Translations under genes and position numbers: made by a program | In this document: positions 43,435 through 54,850 of the stretch, piece by piece | Numbering within the stretch: position 1 is the first letter of the stretch | Layout of the letters: every line of letters begins with the position of its first letter | Notes under the pieces: generated by a model | Seen by the model: the letters and a program-made list of their open reading frames with translations, nothing else | Databases searched by the model: none | Told to the model about the DNA's origin: nothing | Source of the DNA: Symsagittifera roscoffensis | Lineage: Eukaryota > Xenacoelomorpha > Acoela > Convolutidae | Length of the DNA stretch: 64,000 nt | Assembly (NCBI RefSeq): GCF_963678635.1 | Contig: NC_087067.1 | Coordinates: forward strand, 54,697,369 to 54,761,368 | Direction of reading: 5' to 3'

Positions 43435-43785
43435 GTTCTAACAGAAAGGCCCAGTAGATAAGTAAATCTAAGAGGTGAGTGAGTCCTTTGAACAAAACTT
43501 TTTACAAAACAAAATCTTATTAATTCTGAAAAATTTCCCAGCAACAAACATTGTACTAAGGAGTTAAAATTGAATTTTCAGGAAACTGCCTAAATCAGCA
43601 GCAGAGAGGCAACTGATTCAATTGGTTTTCTAAAATTAGTTGTTAACCCGAAAAAAGTCTACATTCAGATTTGATAACGCTCGCTAATCCCGAGCGGAAA
43701 GGTAGCCAGCAGACATTCAGAAAACTGTCGACGAATGCAAGTAAACCGATTGTTTTTTGAAAAAGATTCGAAAAAAAAAGACCTT
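43435..43785 (+). repeat. Direct repeat flanking the large LTR element, right copy
   Basis: Counterpart of 24430-24945. It contains ATTCTGAAAAATTTCCCAGCAACAAACATTG, the GCAGAGAGGCAACTGATT segment, TTTGATAACGCTCGCTAAT and AAAGACCTTTGAGG in the same order. The element therefore sits between two diverged copies of one sequence in direct orientation. Confidence 0.7.
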
Positions 43786-44600
43786 TGAGGTATTAATGAG
43801 CCATAAAAAAGAAAAATTTAACCATTTATGGTCTACAATGTTTTATTTTTATAAACTTGACCCAATTTGAGAAAACCGAATCAAGTGGATTTTTATCTTC
43901 GCTGGGAAATCTGAAAACAGAATCCATATTCAAAACAGAAAGTCGTTTTTCTGTCGTTTTAGCGCCATTTTATACGGAGCGTAGTTTAATTCTCTTTCAG
44001 CGAACAAAATTTTGTACTTAAAAAGTCATCTGCAAATTTCACGTGAACAAATTTTGACCGTTTTCTGAATAATAAAAGAAAGAATAAAAATCAACTCGAA
44101 CTGTATGAGTATCTTCACTACGCTCATTGAAGCTGAAAACATAGCCAACAACCAAAAGTCAAATAACGCAAGTAAAGAAAAAATTAATGATTAGTTAATT
44201 AATTTTAAAGAAAAATTAGAAGCCCTTAAAGCCCTTTGAATTCCTAGAAAAGTTTATGCTTAGCTCTTTTTTGATAAATTAGCCCAACTTGAAAAACTGT
44301 AAAATGGTAACTTTTGTGATGCACTGGTAAAAGCACCAATCAAAACCACTTTTGAAAGTGGATTTAAAACATGAAAAACCACTTTTGAAAGTGGAGATCG
44401 ATCACGTTTTTCGCAACCTACTTTGCGGATTCCGCTTACAACTGGATTTTGAGCAATTTTGAGCACTGCAGTGTGTCAGCTATTTCTTTGTGGAATCAAA
44501 AACATGCTGCAGCAAAGAAGATCAAAGAAAAGTAGCAATGTTGAGGATTCCGCGACAAAGCGACTTTGTATTGACTATAAAGCTTTTTTCCTAAAAAGGC
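43786..44600. repeat. Dispersed AT-rich repeat family, member 3
   Basis: Modules shared with 6.1-7.6 kb and 22.6-24.2 kb. GCTGGGAAATCTGAAAACAGAATCCA is at 43903. GCGGATTCCGCTTACAACTGGATTTTGAGCAATTTTGAGCACTGCAGTG is at 44415-44470; its right part matches 6390-6415. GATTCCGCGACAAAGC is at 44547. No coding region is supported. Confidence 0.6.
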
Positions 44601-45064
44601 TGCCAGTGTGACATACCTTGGAAATTATGGTGCGTGTGTAATTGTCCAGTGTCTGTTGTGATTTTCTGTTGGTCGTCTTCTTTCGCTGATATGTGGTGTC
44701 AGTGCATCTGCGTCGTTTGAGATAGACATTCTTGTTTTTACGCTTCTTTCTACTCTTTGTTTTCTCAAATTACTTCCATTGCCCTCAATTGTGGCCTTCT
44801 GTGAATTGTATTTCATCTTATCCGAGTGTTCTGTCACAGTTCTTCTCTCTAGAAGCAAAATGGCAACCACAGAAAAGTGAAATATGCTGTGCTGTTGCAT
44901 TTAGCAAACGCAAAACACTGCTCAAGTTTTTTGGCAAACATTTTACTTATCAATTGCACATTATGATTTGAAGATTTTGCTTACATGTGTTCGGTGGGAA
45001 GAGAGCGGTTAACTTTGATTCACTTTTGAGTAGTATTGTGTTGTATTGTGTGTTTGTGTATATG
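44601..45064. other. No gene recognised
   Basis: Overlapping 79- and 91-codon frames on opposite strands (44732-44971 plus, 44625-44900 minus) have no recognisable motif. A TGTGTG-rich run ends the stretch just before the GC island. Confidence 0.4.
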
Positions 45065-45300
45065 TGTGTGTGTCGCGGCTAGAGATAGGGGTAGGCAGGG
45101 CTGATGATGGCGGCGTAGCAGCTGCTGGTGCCTGGGAGGAGTAGCGGGACAGGGCTGGCGATCACGATCAGCAGAGCAGCAGCAGGTGCACCACTGCCCC
45201 CACCCCCACCACAGTGGCCCAGTGATAGTCCCCAGCTGGTCTGTGCACTCTGCCCGCTCCCACTCCGCTCTCCATGTAGTCCCACAAGTCAGTCCTACAC
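45065..45300. other. GC-rich island
   Basis: About 235 bases that are strongly GC-rich, in an otherwise AT-rich region, with sharp edges. They contain CAGCAG runs, a C-rich CCCCCACCCCCACCACAG tract and several open frames on both strands, none convincing. One minus frame has a hydrophobic APAAALLIVIASPVPLLL stretch. It could be a host exon or promoter, a fragment from a GC-rich source, or a chimera. No splice sites are clear. Confidence 0.5.
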
Positions 45301-46739
45301 AAACACACAACTCATCACATAACTCCTACTCCACTAAAGGCACTTATAGCATCTTGTTGCAAAAGCACGTTTCCTTTTTAGCTTCGATAACAGCGAAATC
45401 AGGAAGAATTGCAAGCTCATTGCACACACGCTCACTTAAAGCAATTGAAATTAGCCGAAAAACACTTTCGAATAACTCAAAATATTTGAAAAAATAATTA
45501 ACTGTTTTTTAAGATATTTCAAGTTTTTTTTCTAAGTTGTAAAGAAATAAAGTCTTTAAATTTCCTAAAATTGATTTTTTTTACGAATGAGACTTTGTGA
45601 AACAAACCATTCAATGTCAGAAAACTAGGTCAATATATTGTATTTTCTAATCCACTGAAAAATCTGAATATTAAAATAACTAGCGAGAGTAAAATTTACT
45701 CGTTTTTTTTGAGCCATTCAAACTTTCGTAATTGTAAAGCGTAAGTTTTTTAGTTTAGACCAATTGTTTGAAAAAAAAACTAAAAAAAAATCAATTCTCT
45801 AAGCATCAAAAATGAGCATGAACAACTTGTAAAGGTTTTCCTGAAACAAACAAAAAAGCAACTGTTTTCCAAGAGGCCATACAGCGACCTAAGTTAGTAA
45901 AAAAAAATTCGGAAATTTTTTTCTTTCGATTTTTGAGTTTCAAAAATTATCTTACAAGTTAAAGCTCTTTTAGTGTCAAGAATTGTTCACAATTTTGCTT
46001 AAATTAACCTAAGTAAAGAAAACTGGATCAAAGCGTAATTTTTTTATTTGGTTGGGATGTCTAAGAAAGAAAGTCCATTTTGGAAAAGAAAAACGGATCA
46101 GGTTTTTTGCGCCATTTCTGCTTTCGAAAAAAGAGGACTATGCGCCAACTTTTTGGTCTCACATTTATTACATTTTTACAAAAAACAAAACCGATATTAG
46201 TTACAGATAAGACACATTAAGATGGTAATGGAAAAGATTGTAGTTTAAGTTGGTTAAAGTTTGCAATTGGGTGCATTTAGCTCATGAAATTAAAAATGTT
46301 GTTGTTTTGTACTTCATTTTAGTAAAAAATCAAACGGTTGAAAAAGCTGAAAAAAAAATAAAATAAGGCCAAAAGACTGCTGGATAATAATGATCGATCA
46401 ATGGTTTCGATCAAAACTAAAAAGCATGCTGTTTTTCCAAACTTTTTTTTGCGTTCAAAATAGTACAAACAGCCAATTTAAAGCTCTATTTTTGTAAAGA
46501 ATTTTCGATGATTGAAATTTTTCAGGCAAAACTAATATAGCGCACAGAAGACTGGAAATGTATAAGACCAAGGAAACCAAAAAAAGTTGAATATTTGGAA
46601 TTTTTTCAGCTTTCGAATGAGACTCACTGATTTTTAAGAACAACTTTTGATTGACAATTATTTGAGATCACAGGGAGTAATGCTGGTAGTTTGAAAAATT
46701 ACACAAACGAAATGAGAAACGTTTAAAAATGAAGCGTAA
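45301..46739. repeat. AT-rich repeat region, member 4
   Basis: AT-rich and full of A-tracts. CTGGATCAAAGCG..TTTTTATTTGGTTGGGATGTCTAAGAAAG (46030-46080) and CGGATCAGGTTTTTTGCGCCATTTCTGCTTTC (46100) match the dispersed family modules at 6640, 22680 and 23450. No gene supported. Confidence 0.5.
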
Positions 46740-47185
46740 AAAATTTTTGGGTCTTATGCACAAAACGGCCTAAAATTTAAATCTATATCTTTTAGCTAAA
46801 ATTAAAGCAGCGGAATTCAATTGGCTAATTTTAGCCAATCAAATTCAATCAACATGGTCAAGCATGTCAATTAAATATTCCAGTAGAAAAAATTATTAGC
46901 CGAATTAACCGAGAATGTGAATCTTAGTCAAATAATAAGAGTAATTTCATGTTTTTTTTGTGAAATTATACCTAAAGAAAAAAAGTCAGTAAGATGATTT
47001 CATTGCGAGAAAATTTGTTTTGTTTTGGTCATTTCGGCCGACAGTTTTATATGCTTTAATTTCGAAGCATGTTGTTTGCATTTGATTGGCTAATCAACCA
47101 ATCAGAGTAAACCATATTTTGACTTAAGATCAAGATGCAGAAAAATTTATTTTGGGTCGTTTAGTGCATGAGACCCAAAAATTTT
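46740..47185. mobile_element. Inverted-repeat (MITE/foldback-like) element
   Basis: The left end, AAAATTTTTGGGTCTTATGCAC (46740-46761), is mirrored by the right end, GTGCATGAGACCCAAAAATTTT (47164-47185). The inverted similarity continues inward for roughly 130 bases per arm, with GCCAATCAAATTCAATCAACATG (46836) facing CATGTTGTTTGCATTTGATTGGC. The middle (~180 bases) is unpaired. The 446-base length, AT-richness and long arms fit a non-autonomous DNA transposon. Target duplication is unclear, since the flanks are A/T-rich. Confidence 0.75.
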
Positions 47186-47799
47186 GACACGGGAAAACGT
47201 CTACACTGATTACCGTCACTTGAATTGGAAGTGTGTCAGGGAGAAAAACAACACTGAGCACAATTCTTTTAATTTTTTTTGAAGGTTTGAACAATAAGTA
47301 AGCATTTTCAAGTTTAAGCCCACTCATAAAAAATGAATCTTATCGAAACTGTAATAATTGAATCTATCTAAAGCCCAGATAGATGCATTGAGTAAAAAGT
47401 AACAAATAAAGTTCTCAGAATTTTTTTTAAAATTGAAAGAAATGTAATTACATTTTTTTTACATTTCAAATTTCATCCAAAAATTGACGAGAATCAAAAG
47501 CAATTTCAAAGACATACTCAAAAATTAATGATTATTTTGGTTCTACAACCTCAGCATGTTTTTTACAATTATTGTTTCGACCAAATGAAAAATGGGGAGG
47601 AACTTTGTATTCTGGTGTTTCAGTTTTTTTTTGTTTTCCACGCGAAATCAGTGTTAGCGCGGCTATTTAGACGTCTGTTGTATAATGTAGTCAATTCATA
47701 TAGAAAATTTTCGGTCAGTTTGCAGCAAAAAGGTTACTTAAAACTCAGAAAACCTTTTAATCTTAGGAACTAAAACTTGAACTAAAATAGGTTTTATTT
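47186..47799. other. Non-coding, nothing recognised
   Basis: AT-rich; an 81-codon plus frame (47528-47773) is Phe/Val-rich without motif. I treat it as chance. Confidence 0.5.
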
Positions 47800-48639
47800 C
47801 GGTTTTTGCTCAAATTTGTTTGTCGGCCGTTTTTGCTCAAACTTCTTTCTGTTCACTTGAAATTTTTCCTGCTTGCGCATGAAATTATAGTTATTCTTAG
47901 CAATGACTCATTTTGATTGGAACCCGGCAGGCTTGCGACAAACTCGGTGCATATCGATGAACATTCTCCGATTCTCATGTTTGTGCTTATTGGATTCAAA
48001 CCTTCTTCGAAAGCCTGAAACTTATTTTCATGCAAAAATTTAGAATCAGATTTTTTGAATAATTACTAATCTGGAAAATTTTTCCCCGGTTGATTGACTG
48101 ATTTAGGTCCCGACGTCTATCGCGGCTTAAAGAACATGTCAAATTCTTCTCCAATCTCAATGAAAGTCTTAACAAAGAGGTAATTGTACTTGATCAAGAA
48201 ATCATCAAAAAAACAGAATCCTCCTCAGTCAGACGCAGACTACATCAAAAAGCTTGAAAAATATCCAACATCCAAAACAGTAAAAAACTGTTAGAACGTT
48301 AGTTTTAACCAATTTTTACTGCAGTACTTTTTTGTACAATGGATTTTGAGTACACACCGAACCAAAACCTACCGTAATTCTTTTATACTCATTAACGTAA
48401 CTCGCGCAAAAAATTTCAAAAAATCCTAGAAAAAATTGCTAAAGGGTTTTCATAATTAGTTTTAAGGGAAGTAGAGAAAATTGTGAATAAACCAGAAAAT
48501 GTTTGACCAAAAATTTCATTTTTTTTGCCCAGAACGTAATAAAACACCAAAGTTTTGGATCTTCGTGTATTAAAAATCAAATTTTTTTCCCTCCGCCCCG
48601 ACTTTTGTTTTTTTGAACGAATTGCTTAAACCGATTTCA

Positions 48640-48880
48640 GATTTTCCTCCTAGGGGTTGTCTGAAACGTATAAGAGTTCACTCAATGCGACCTCAATAGT
48701 ACCGACTTTTGTATCGGTCCGATAGCGAAACGTCGGATATCGACACTGAAAACGTTGTCCCATTGTCACAGTCCAATCTTTGCCGTAGTTGGGCAAGCTG
48801 GTTTGGAATGATTTCTTATCTCAGATTTTCCTCCTAGGGGTTGTCTGACTTTCAGATCACTTCACTCAACACGTCCGCTT
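48640..48880 (+). repeat. Two 184-base-spaced leader repeats
   Basis: TCAGATTTTCCTCCTAGGGGTTGTCTGA occurs at 48636 and 48820, followed in each case by a similar TCACTCAA segment. A third, diverged form, GTTTTGCTCCCAGGGGTTGTCTGATGCTCAG, is at 49890, right before the gag start. Pyrimidine tract plus AG before GGGGTTG resembles a splice acceptor, or these are repeated ends of an LTR/leader. No other function seen. Confidence 0.7.
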
Positions 48881-49093
48881 CCGTTCTCGCCCGTTTACGT
48901 TTCAGCCCGTAAACGAATCGCATTAATCCGTAATCTTTGAGTGTGCAAAACGGTGTACACATAGACCTAATCGTGTAATCGTACATTTCACCTGAAGACC
49001 TCGTCATACATTATTTTTTTCTAAGAGTCTTAGCTTAACCTTAAAATAACCTAATGTAGCGTTCCCCACATATTTTATGGTTTTCATTTTAGT

Positions 49094-49628
49094 AGCAAGC
49101 TCTCTTTTTTATGCAATACAAGCTCAACCCCGAAAGCTGAGAGATTAATTGCAAAAACATCAAAAGAAAACGGTGAAGAATATTCACACAATAAACCACA
49201 ATTAGCTTCGCGGAATGATATTGTTTTGTGGCATGAGTTAATGAACAATTCTATAAGTAAGCATGTAAGTAATAATTTTCAATGTTTGTCCACTTTGCAA
49301 TTAAAATGACTTCCAAATAGTTAAAGAAACCGAAAAACTGCAACTAGTTATTGTCACCGAGATGGGACTGACAAAATTCTCCCCGTCTTGCTAGAATCTG
49401 TCCCCTTAACTATCTCGATTTTAAATCATACTGGTTCTCGTAAAATATGCAAAAGATAAAACCATTCAAAAGCATTATAAAGCTTTGCATCAAATTTCTC
49501 GTCCCGAATTGAAAACGTTAACCATTGATTTCCGACACAGCCGAGTTTTAAAAACCATGCTTGAAAAAATCAAACGAGAAAGAAACATGGTAGGAAAAAA
49601 CCAAAAATTTTCAAAGGAAGCAAACTAA
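49094..49628 (+). pseudogene. Exon-like frames in the BEL/Pao leader, unknown
   Basis: A frame open for 57 codons (49095-49264) follows a TTTTCATTTTAG acceptor-like site and ends at CAT|GTAAGT, a good donor. It includes ASRNDIVLWHELMNNSISKH. Reading on without splicing gives NNFQCLSTLQL and ATSYCHRDGTDKIL, then another open piece (49440-49628) with LHQISRPELKTLTIDFRHSR and a basic end. It resembles, from memory, an accessory protein of invertebrate transposons, with a ND.VLWH..NNSI motif; I cannot name it. It may be a relic of another element inserted in the leader. Confidence 0.4.
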
Positions 49629-49907
49629 ACTGGCGCCCAGGGTGTAACCATAAACAAGTTGTCCGTTTTATTTCGAATTTTGGTCATAAACGTCAAACCA
49701 ATTTTGTTTTCATTTACATTGTCAATTGATAATTTTTTAAAAAAAATTTGAAATTAAGTTTATTGTATTGCTAGCGTCTTTTATCTGTTAACCTTAGGTT
49801 GATAGGCCAGATAGAAACGCTGAAAGCAATTCTTCCTTTGAGCCAGACTCTTTTCGAGTTGATTACATTGTGCTAATTTCTTACCTCGTGTTTTGCTCCC
49901 AGGGGTT

Positions 49908-51130
49908 GTCTGATGCTCAGAGCAGTCACTCGTTATATGATGGCTTCCGAACCGTCTGCGCTCATCGCGAACGCTCCCTCGTGTCCGCCAGCAAGGGCGT
50001 CCGATCTTGCCGATAACATCAATCGTCTCATGGTAGTTAGAACGAAACTTGAAAAAGAGCTAGATATAAACCATGAGTGCATACTTGAGGCATTTTAAAG
50101 GAAAAACGGCACTGTTAAAATCAAAAAAATGCTTCAAAGTTATAGAGAATCCTTGGAAAATTCAGTTTACAAAGACAAATAAATCCTCTTTTCAACTCCT
50201 TGAGAATCCGACAAAGCAGCTTTGGAACATTGGTTACAGCTTCAAACACATATTAACGACGAAATTCTTACAATATCTCGACGCCAAATGGACCCTTAGC
50301 CACTTTGAAAGTTTTAAATGTTGCATCTTGGCAAGCAAACCACACAAAAAATATGGAATCTTCAAAGCATTTATCTGCGTCAATGAAAGTCGAAAGCTAA
50401 AAATTGCAACGTTACGCCGTGATGAAATAGAACAATAAAATGAAGCTCAAAAAAGCTTGTAACAGCAGAAAAATATATGAGAATTGGAAGAGCTGGCCGA
50501 CCCCGCCTTAATTGAAAATGCGATTCTTGAAGACAAGTTAGTTAGACTTGTCCGAGGAGACCCTTGCCGGAAGTAAAAAGACAGAAAACTGGGCGAACAA
50601 AACGACCAAAAAACTTCAGTCTGCAGAAAAAAACCAAACCGTCAATGCGTGGTGCTGGTTTCAAACCGCTCCGCGTTAAGCCAATTAGCCCATCTTTAAA
50701 CCGGCGATAACTATTTCGACGAGTCATTTGGATGAAAGGAATACAAAAAAACTAAATCCGTTTCATTCTAGATCCAAGAATGTTGTAATCCAAAATAACA
50801 CTCAAAACATTCCGCAAGTTCCGCAAACGTCTATCAAGTCTACTGTTTTATCCGTTGGTTTCATTCGAACCCCGCAAACTAGCCAGAGTCCAAATCTAGC
50901 TCAACCGTTGACTAAAGTAAAAATTGGAGATGTACCAAACTCGATTTTTGAATATACGAATTCGAATTTTCCATTAACTAGTGGTGGAACCGTATTTTAC
51001 CTGCCGAAGTTTCCAACTATTTTCCGGATGCCTGACATGAAGGATTCAATTATTGTAACGTTGACAACAACAATCATCTTGATAGAAACAGGCCACCCTA
51101 TCCGCCAAATAACGAACCAAAATCTCTAAC
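49908..51130 (+). pseudogene. BEL/Pao gag N-terminal part
   Basis: The Met at 49913 starts a frame (61 codons) with a charged, coiled-coil-like end, NRLMVVRTKLEKELDINHE. After a frameshift the helical part continues at 50073-50438 and in neighbouring frames (HWLQLQTHINDEILTISRRQ-like at 50230-50285). Pro/Ser/Thr-rich pieces follow at 50728-51129. This is the layout of a Pao gag before its DUF1759 domain. The Met choice follows the acceptor-like TGCTCCCAG just upstream. Inactive. Confidence 0.55.
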
Positions 51131-52100
51131 TATTGAAGACTTCGCTGAGATGATTAACATGAGTAGTAAAAATCCGCTACCACAATGGAAACTGTATCAA
51201 TACAACGTTGATTATTTACAATTGCATGAATGGTTCAACCAGTTTGCAGGCGCTTTTGACTTTGCTTGTTTGAGTGATGACGTGAATTTGACATACTTGA
51301 AAATTCTTGTGACTGGGAAAGCCAAAAATGCCATCGCTGATTGCCAATCGGCGTTATGTATAAGGATGCCTCTAACTATATTATTTTGAAAAATTATTAA
51401 ATTAACTTTTCGCCAGCCACAGACGGTAGTTAATGCTCATCTTGAAAAACTAAATCGTTTTCCAATTTTGAGGATTCATAATTCCGACAGCAATTCAACT
51501 TTCACTTCTACCATCTCAAATCTTGTTTGTTTGTTTATTAATCACTACTATACGAAGGATTTGGAAGGTGCTGCTTTGTTGATTCAAGCATCAGATAAAC
51601 TGTCATCCAACATGAATCAGTCATGGGCTCTTCACACAGCGGAAAGGAGTCTTTACCAACTATCCTTGCTCCATTCCAGTGACTGGCTGGCAGAAAAACC
51701 GGAGGTGCATAAGCTTATGCACGCTAACGGTCCCAAGATTCGAAATCAGGAAAATTGGGCCACTGCTGGCCTTTGTAAAACAAAAATTTTTGAAAATTTT
51801 GTCGTCTCATTCAAAAGTGTATTTTCTAATTCAAAAATGCCATTTGGTCCTGTAGCGTCTTCAAAGAGAAAACTCCTACTCAAAGAGCAAAGTTTGCTGC
51901 CGAGCCGTAGTCTTGTTATTCTTGTCTGCACTCGAACCGTACATTTCGAAACTGCAGGGAAATCTAGAAAGTACAAAAAGCTTGATTGCAACAGCACCCA
52001 CAATGCCCTGCTTCATGGAGCCGAAAAAAATTTTCCCCGCAAAAGATTCAACAAAAATACCAGCATTAGGAAAAATCTCTTCGCATTCCGCTGGTACTTG
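51131..52100 (+). pseudogene. BEL/Pao gag core (DUF1759-like) and zinc region
   Basis: Frame 51150-51389 holds LPQWKLYQYNVDYLQLHEWF and LTYLKILVTGKAKNAIADCQ, the signature of the gag domain found in BEL/Pao elements. A frameshift leads to 51468-51760, with DLEGAALLIQASDKLSSNM, a domain landmark, and WLAEKPEVHKLMHANGPKIR. The following part would hold the zinc knuckles: a CNSTHNALLHGAEK segment near 51986 is kept, while the upstream Cys are lost in frameshifts. gag is inactive. Confidence 0.8.
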
Positions 52101-52560
52101 CGCCATTTCTGTTCTCCATGTTAGAGGTCTGCCTCAAATAATTGAATTGAAGTTTTCCGGCAACACAACCAGCTCTATTACTCTTATTCTTTTTTGTGAT
52201 TCAGCTCGCAGTCATCTATGGATTTCCGCTCAACTTGCTGAAATACTTAAATTTTCCGGTAAAAAATTGAACCTCAATGTCAGTGGAATAAACTCACAAT
52301 AACTTTTATTGACGGAACAAGTAGATATAGTAGTTTCTAGTAAATTTGAACCCAACTCATACAATTTCCACGCACGACCTTTTGTGAAGATATATTCAAA
52401 ATTATGGTCTGATACCATCATTGTCATTGAACTTTAAAAAGTTTATCCTTAAATAGCTCCAGTGCTTTTTTTGACTTTTCAATATTGTGAGAAGGAAATG
52501 ATTTTAGCTTAAAACAGTATTCACGCCATCCGACCATTAAAAAATCACGCTGATAAAGGC
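52101..52560 (+). pseudogene. BEL/Pao protease relic
   Basis: Frame 51913-52302 ends in VLHVRGLPQIIELKFSGNTT, then LFCDSARSHLWIS, NLNVSGINSQ. The DSA within a Cys-Asp-Ser-Ala motif stands at the active-site DS/TGA position, so the Asp is retained, while Gly is replaced by Ala as is usual in BEL/Pao proteases of this kind. A stop at 52300 cuts the domain; the rest (52310-52560) is in other frames. Confidence 0.65.
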
Positions 52561-53340
52561 CGAAACTCATCGTTTGAAGTACGCTACCCTATCGGTTGGG
52601 ATCTCAGTGGTCCTCTACCATCATCCTTAGGTTTGCCATCTCACTGTTTCAAGAGTAGTGCTGAAAACAACTCTCTTGTAGAGCAATTCAAGAGTTGGTA
52701 TAAACTTGAGTCCTACGGTACTTATAAACCAGCCGATCTGCGTTCATTATCAGACAAGCAAGCTCTAAAAACGCTTCAATCGTCTGCTTTGCAAGAAGGA
52801 ACTCGATACTCCGTTGGTATGCATTGAGTCGATCAGGATGTCAGTTTGCCGAACAACTACAACTACGCGTCTACTCAGCTTAAATCTTCGGAAAAGCGGT
52901 TCGAAAAATATCCTGACCTGAAAAATCTTCAGGATAAATATATTCAGGACGATTTGGGAATGGGTTATATCGTTCCCATTAAATCCAATGAGTTGAACAC
53001 GCTCGCCGAGCGCGAGTGGTATTTACCCCACCATCTAGTGGTTAACTCGAATAAACCTGGAAAGGTGAGGCGTGTTTCAAACATTGCTTTGAAATTTCCT
53101 GGTGTATCCTTGAGCCGGTCACTTTTAGTAGGGCCGGAGCTGTTTCATAACTTGTTGAGAGTGCTCCTCCGGTTCAGTCGTTATAAGTTTGCAGTATCAG
53201 CAGACCTTGAAGGAAAGTTATTTCAAGTAGGGGTCATTCCAGCTGACCAGCCGTCGTTGCGTTTTTTGTGGCGGCAGGTCCCCTCAAGTGAGGTAAACGT
53301 TTTTCAATACACTCATCTTTGGCGCTCGTGACTCCCCCAC
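52561..53340 (+). pseudogene. BEL/Pao reverse transcriptase, N-terminal half
   Basis: The pieces PIGWDLSGPLPSSLG and the frame at 52633-52827 lead into RT. Frame 52846-53331 (161 codons) holds LAEREWYLPHHLVVNSNKPG, then KVRRVSNIALKF, LLVGPELFHNLLRVLLRF and the catalytic strand AVSADLEGKLFQVGV with the first Asp of the RT triad. A stop at 53329 falls just before the YxDD region. A Pao RT would place the Asp-Asp motif about 60 residues downstream. Confidence 0.85.
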
Positions 53341-54110
53341 TTGTGCAAAATTTGCGCTCCGAAAACTCGCGAGAGATATTTACACCAATTTTCCACCTGC
53401 TTTATCTGCTGTCCTAGATAACTTTATATGGACGATTTTGGAGGCTCTTTCGCCGACCCAAATGAAGCAAACCTGAGCAAAGAACTTGTAAGTTTGTTGA
53501 GTCTAGGAGTTTTTAGGTTAACCAAGTTTGTCAGCAATGTCCCAAATTTAGCCTAAAAGTTAAATCCAGAGAACAGCAAGATTGATACTTTGAAAGAAAT
53601 AAGCCTAAATTACACGGCAACGCACGTTTTAGGTCTAAAAGGGGATAATAAAAATGATAGCTTGAGCGTTAGTCGTGGCATGAACAAAGATATAACAAAA
53701 CCGATTACGCAGCGGACCAATCATAACTTACGTCTCGTCCGTTTTTGTCCCAATCGGTTTAGTCGCACCGTACACCGTTCGTCCTCGGCTTTTAATGAAG
53801 GATTTTTGGCGTCTTTCGTGCCAGCGGTGGGTTGAGCCATTGTCAGGTTAACTTCAAGAATAGTTCATAGAGTGGCATAGCGGTTAACCAATACTTAGCC
53901 CACTAGCAATTTCTCACTGTTTCTCCGACACCCTGTTGATCAAATAGAAATGCATATGTTTGATGACAGCTCCCAGGACGTTTTTTTCTCAGTTTTTTTC
54001 TTGTGCGGTCGCTTCGTCGCCACAAATGAAGCCAAGATTGTTTTCAGAAAGGCTTGAGTAGCACAGATGAAATCTCGTTCAATACCTTTGCTTGAAACGC
54101 AAGCAGAATT
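53341..54110 (+). pseudogene. RT C-terminal part (palm-thumb), heavily decayed
   Basis: Short pieces continue the RT: SPTCAKFALRKLARDI-like near 53330-53385, then the YxDD strand region near 53420, where the frame reads DNFIWTILEA, so the Asp-Asp motif is not kept. KFVSNVPNLA-like and THVLGLKGDNKNDSLSVSRG (53610-53680) follow; the latter is a landmark of Pao RT-connection domains. Frameshifts prevent a continuous description. Confidence 0.6.
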
Positions 54111-54850
54111 ACTGGCTCAGCGTCTGAGACTTGAAACCGAGAAATCGTTGGCAAACAATTGAAAGCTCATACATTTGGGCAGATAGCACTACCGTACCAC
54201 AGTGGTTGAAGTCTACTAATAGGAACCTGTCTTTGTGGCTAATCGGCTTTCCGAATTTCTTGAATCCCTCAGAACTGATGAGTGGTTCCACGTGTCCAGT
54301 GGCGACAGTCCAGCAGATGCCGGCAATCGCGGAAAAACTGCTGGAGCTCTAAAAAAAAGCGGTTGGGTGAGAGGTCTGCACTTTTTGAAAACTAAAATTT
54401 GGTTTTTCAAACTTGACTCAGAAGTTCTCACCAGCATTCGACTCAAAGATTTTCGTATGAAGGTATTGAACCAGCTGCAAGTTTGACTAGCACATCGGAA
54501 ACCACTGATCCAGTTTTTGTCTGGAAAAACTTTATTTCTTTTCCGAGACTCCAAAAGTTCACCCTGTTTATGCTGAGGTTATCACCCACCACCGTCAAAA
54601 TCGTAACACTCATACGATAATCGATCCGTCCGAATTAGAATTATCTAAGCAAAACCTATTGGTTCTGGCTGAGTCAGAGTCGTTCCCAGTCGATTTCAAA
54701 AAAATCACAAAAAACAGTCTCTTAAAAAGTCTAGCCCAATAGCTTCTTTTTCGCCGTTCATTGGTCCCGGTGGTCTTGTCTGTTCCGCTGGCCGTAATCA
54801 CAGTCTCGCCGTCATTGAATTTAACCTTTAGATAATTAGATAATTATGCC
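54111..54850 (+). pseudogene. BEL/Pao RNase H region
   Basis: IESSYIWADSTTVPQWLKST (54160-54220) contains the ADS catalytic Asp context of Pao RNase H (usually WTDST.VL.W). A shifted frame then gives WFHVSSGDSPADAGNRGKTA (54283-54345), matching the last RNase H motif with its Asp. A helical piece, GWVRGLHFLKT, follows, then the zinc-domain approach in other frames (54600-54850). At least three frameshifts. Confidence 0.72.

Noticed and set aside
45020-45310. Frames in the GC island on both strands (Pro-rich plus, Cys/His-rich minus)
   Set aside because: High-GC sequence lacks stops by chance; no conserved domain, and frames extend into TG/CA repeats at the edge.
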